A stretch of 64,000 nucleotides of DNA. It comes from DAIDJD01 sp035485275 (GTDB taxonomy: Bacteria; Oederibacteriota; JAJYGY01; DAIDJD01). The notes beneath the pieces are model-generated. The model saw only the letters and a list, made by a program, of their open reading frames with translations. It had not been told where the DNA came from and made no database searches. Position numbers and translations under genes: made by a program. The stretch's first letter is position 1, and each line of letters starts with the position of its first letter. Of the stretch, positions 63,617 through 64,000 are shown in pieces. The stretch is taken from contig DATHOE010000037.1 in NCBI GenBank assembly GCA_035485275.1, positions 1 through 64,000 on the forward strand, in the 5' to 3' direction.

Positions 63617-64000
63617 TCAGTCCAGGCCGAAAGAAGCCAGCGCGCGCCGGGTCGTGCCCTCATCCTTGTGAAGGATGCCCCTGATCCCAAGGGCGGCGGC
63701 GCTCTTGATGAACAAGGCCGTGTTTTCGACGTAAAGGACCCGGGACGGGGCAGTCTGGACCAGGTCCAGGGCCAGGCGGTAGATGTCCGGATCCGGTTTG
63801 CGCAGGTGGACGAAGCTGGAGCTGACAAAGCAGTCCGCCAGGCGGTCGAGGCCCGCCAGCCTGACGCGGTGGGCGTTCAGCTCGCGGCCCTCGTTGCTGA
63901 CCACGGCGACCTTCAGGCGATGGCGGGCCTTGAGGCGCGCGACCAGGGACAGCATGGAGGGATAGCAGGCGGACTGGGCGTGCATGAAGCGCGTGAAGGT
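63617..64000 (-). CDS. HAD-superfamily hydrolase, C-terminal part (cut by window edge)
   Basis: The frame runs off the window, so the start and HAD motif I (DxD) are not visible. The 127 residues seen contain motif II VAVVSNEGRELNAHR, motif III KPDPDIYRLAL, and a motif-IV-like VLYVENTALF in which the usual acidic pair is Glu-Asn. The pattern fits the YihX/epoxide-hydrolase-like group of HAD phosphatases; the altered motif IV leaves catalysis in doubt. It lies 50 nt after the pirin gene on the same strand. Confidence 0.8.
   Translation of the reverse strand, partial: TFTRFMHAQSACYPSMLSLVARLKARHRLKVAVVSNEGRELNAHRVRLAGLDRLADCFVSSSFVHLRKPDPDIYRLALDLVQTAPSRVLYVENTALFIKSAAALGIRGILHKDEGTTRRALASFGLD

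Noticed and set aside
1..64000. CRISPR arrays, tRNA and rRNA genes
   Set aside because: No regularly spaced repeats and no cloverleaf or rRNA signatures were found by eye.

Overview
This is a GC-rich, gene-dense stretch of a diderm (Gram-negative-type) bacterial chromosome. The outer-membrane lifestyle is visible directly: LpxI of lipid A synthesis, the LptF/LptG permease pair, an OprB-type porin, two small beta-barrel-like proteins ending in aromatic or barrel-like strands, LolA-like and lipobox-bearing proteins. LpxI is used rather than LpxH by many non-gamma/beta-proteobacterial lineages, but I cannot fix the phylum from sequence alone. GTG and TTG starts are common, and many adjacent genes overlap by 4 nt (ATGA, GTGA or TTGA), which points to tight operons with translational coupling.

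Layout. 0-13.3 kb: end of an indolepyruvate ferredoxin oxidoreductase-like gene and lpxI; a small toxin/antitoxin-like pair behind a 14-bp inverted repeat; small secreted or membrane peptides; an acyltransferase; lptG and lptF; an unrecognised 591-residue protein; a lytic transglycosylase / SPOR / membrane-protein operon; a RibD-C-type reductase; and a CLC-type transporter whose leader matches a fluoride riboswitch. 13.4-22.4 kb: a cobalamin riboswitch with intrinsic terminator, followed by a nine-gene operon for the late steps of B12 synthesis (cobC, cobU, cobD, cobQ, cbiB, cobO, cobT, cobS, cbiA). 22.4-27.1 kb: a vapBC-like toxin-antitoxin pair, msrB-msrA, and a VOC protein coupled to a copper-type P-ATPase. 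27.1-30.7 kb: an AT-rich accessory island with two XRE regulators, an IS3-like transposase remnant, unknown exported proteins and a second toxin/antitoxin-like pair. 30.8-42.7 kb: an OprB porin, a beta-hydroxyacid dehydrogenase, an ABC-2 exporter operon, MarC, a split folate C1 module (Mtd1-type dehydrogenase plus FchA-type cyclohydrolase), a secreted glycosidase-like protein and a TPR/outer-membrane protein.

42.7-59.4 kb is an aryl-polyene (APE, related to flexirubin and xanthomonadin) pigment cluster. Its minus-strand order follows the ape nomenclature: C, D, E | F, G, H-I fused, J-like glycosyltransferase, an aromatic amino-acid ammonia-lyase, K, L, M, O, P, Q, R, then a YceI-family protein. 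A plus-strand pair, a flavin-dependent halogenase-like enzyme and an LpxL-like acyltransferase, sits between the two minus-strand blocks. The inferred job is to make an aryl starter, extend it to a polyene on dedicated carrier proteins, optionally halogenate it, attach it to a lipid and export it to the outer membrane.

59.6-64 kb: a small periplasmic protein, a CIA30/CBM11-like secreted protein, a GH42 beta-galactosidase, a pirin and a HAD-family hydrolase cut by the window edge. No rRNA, tRNA or CRISPR array was seen.
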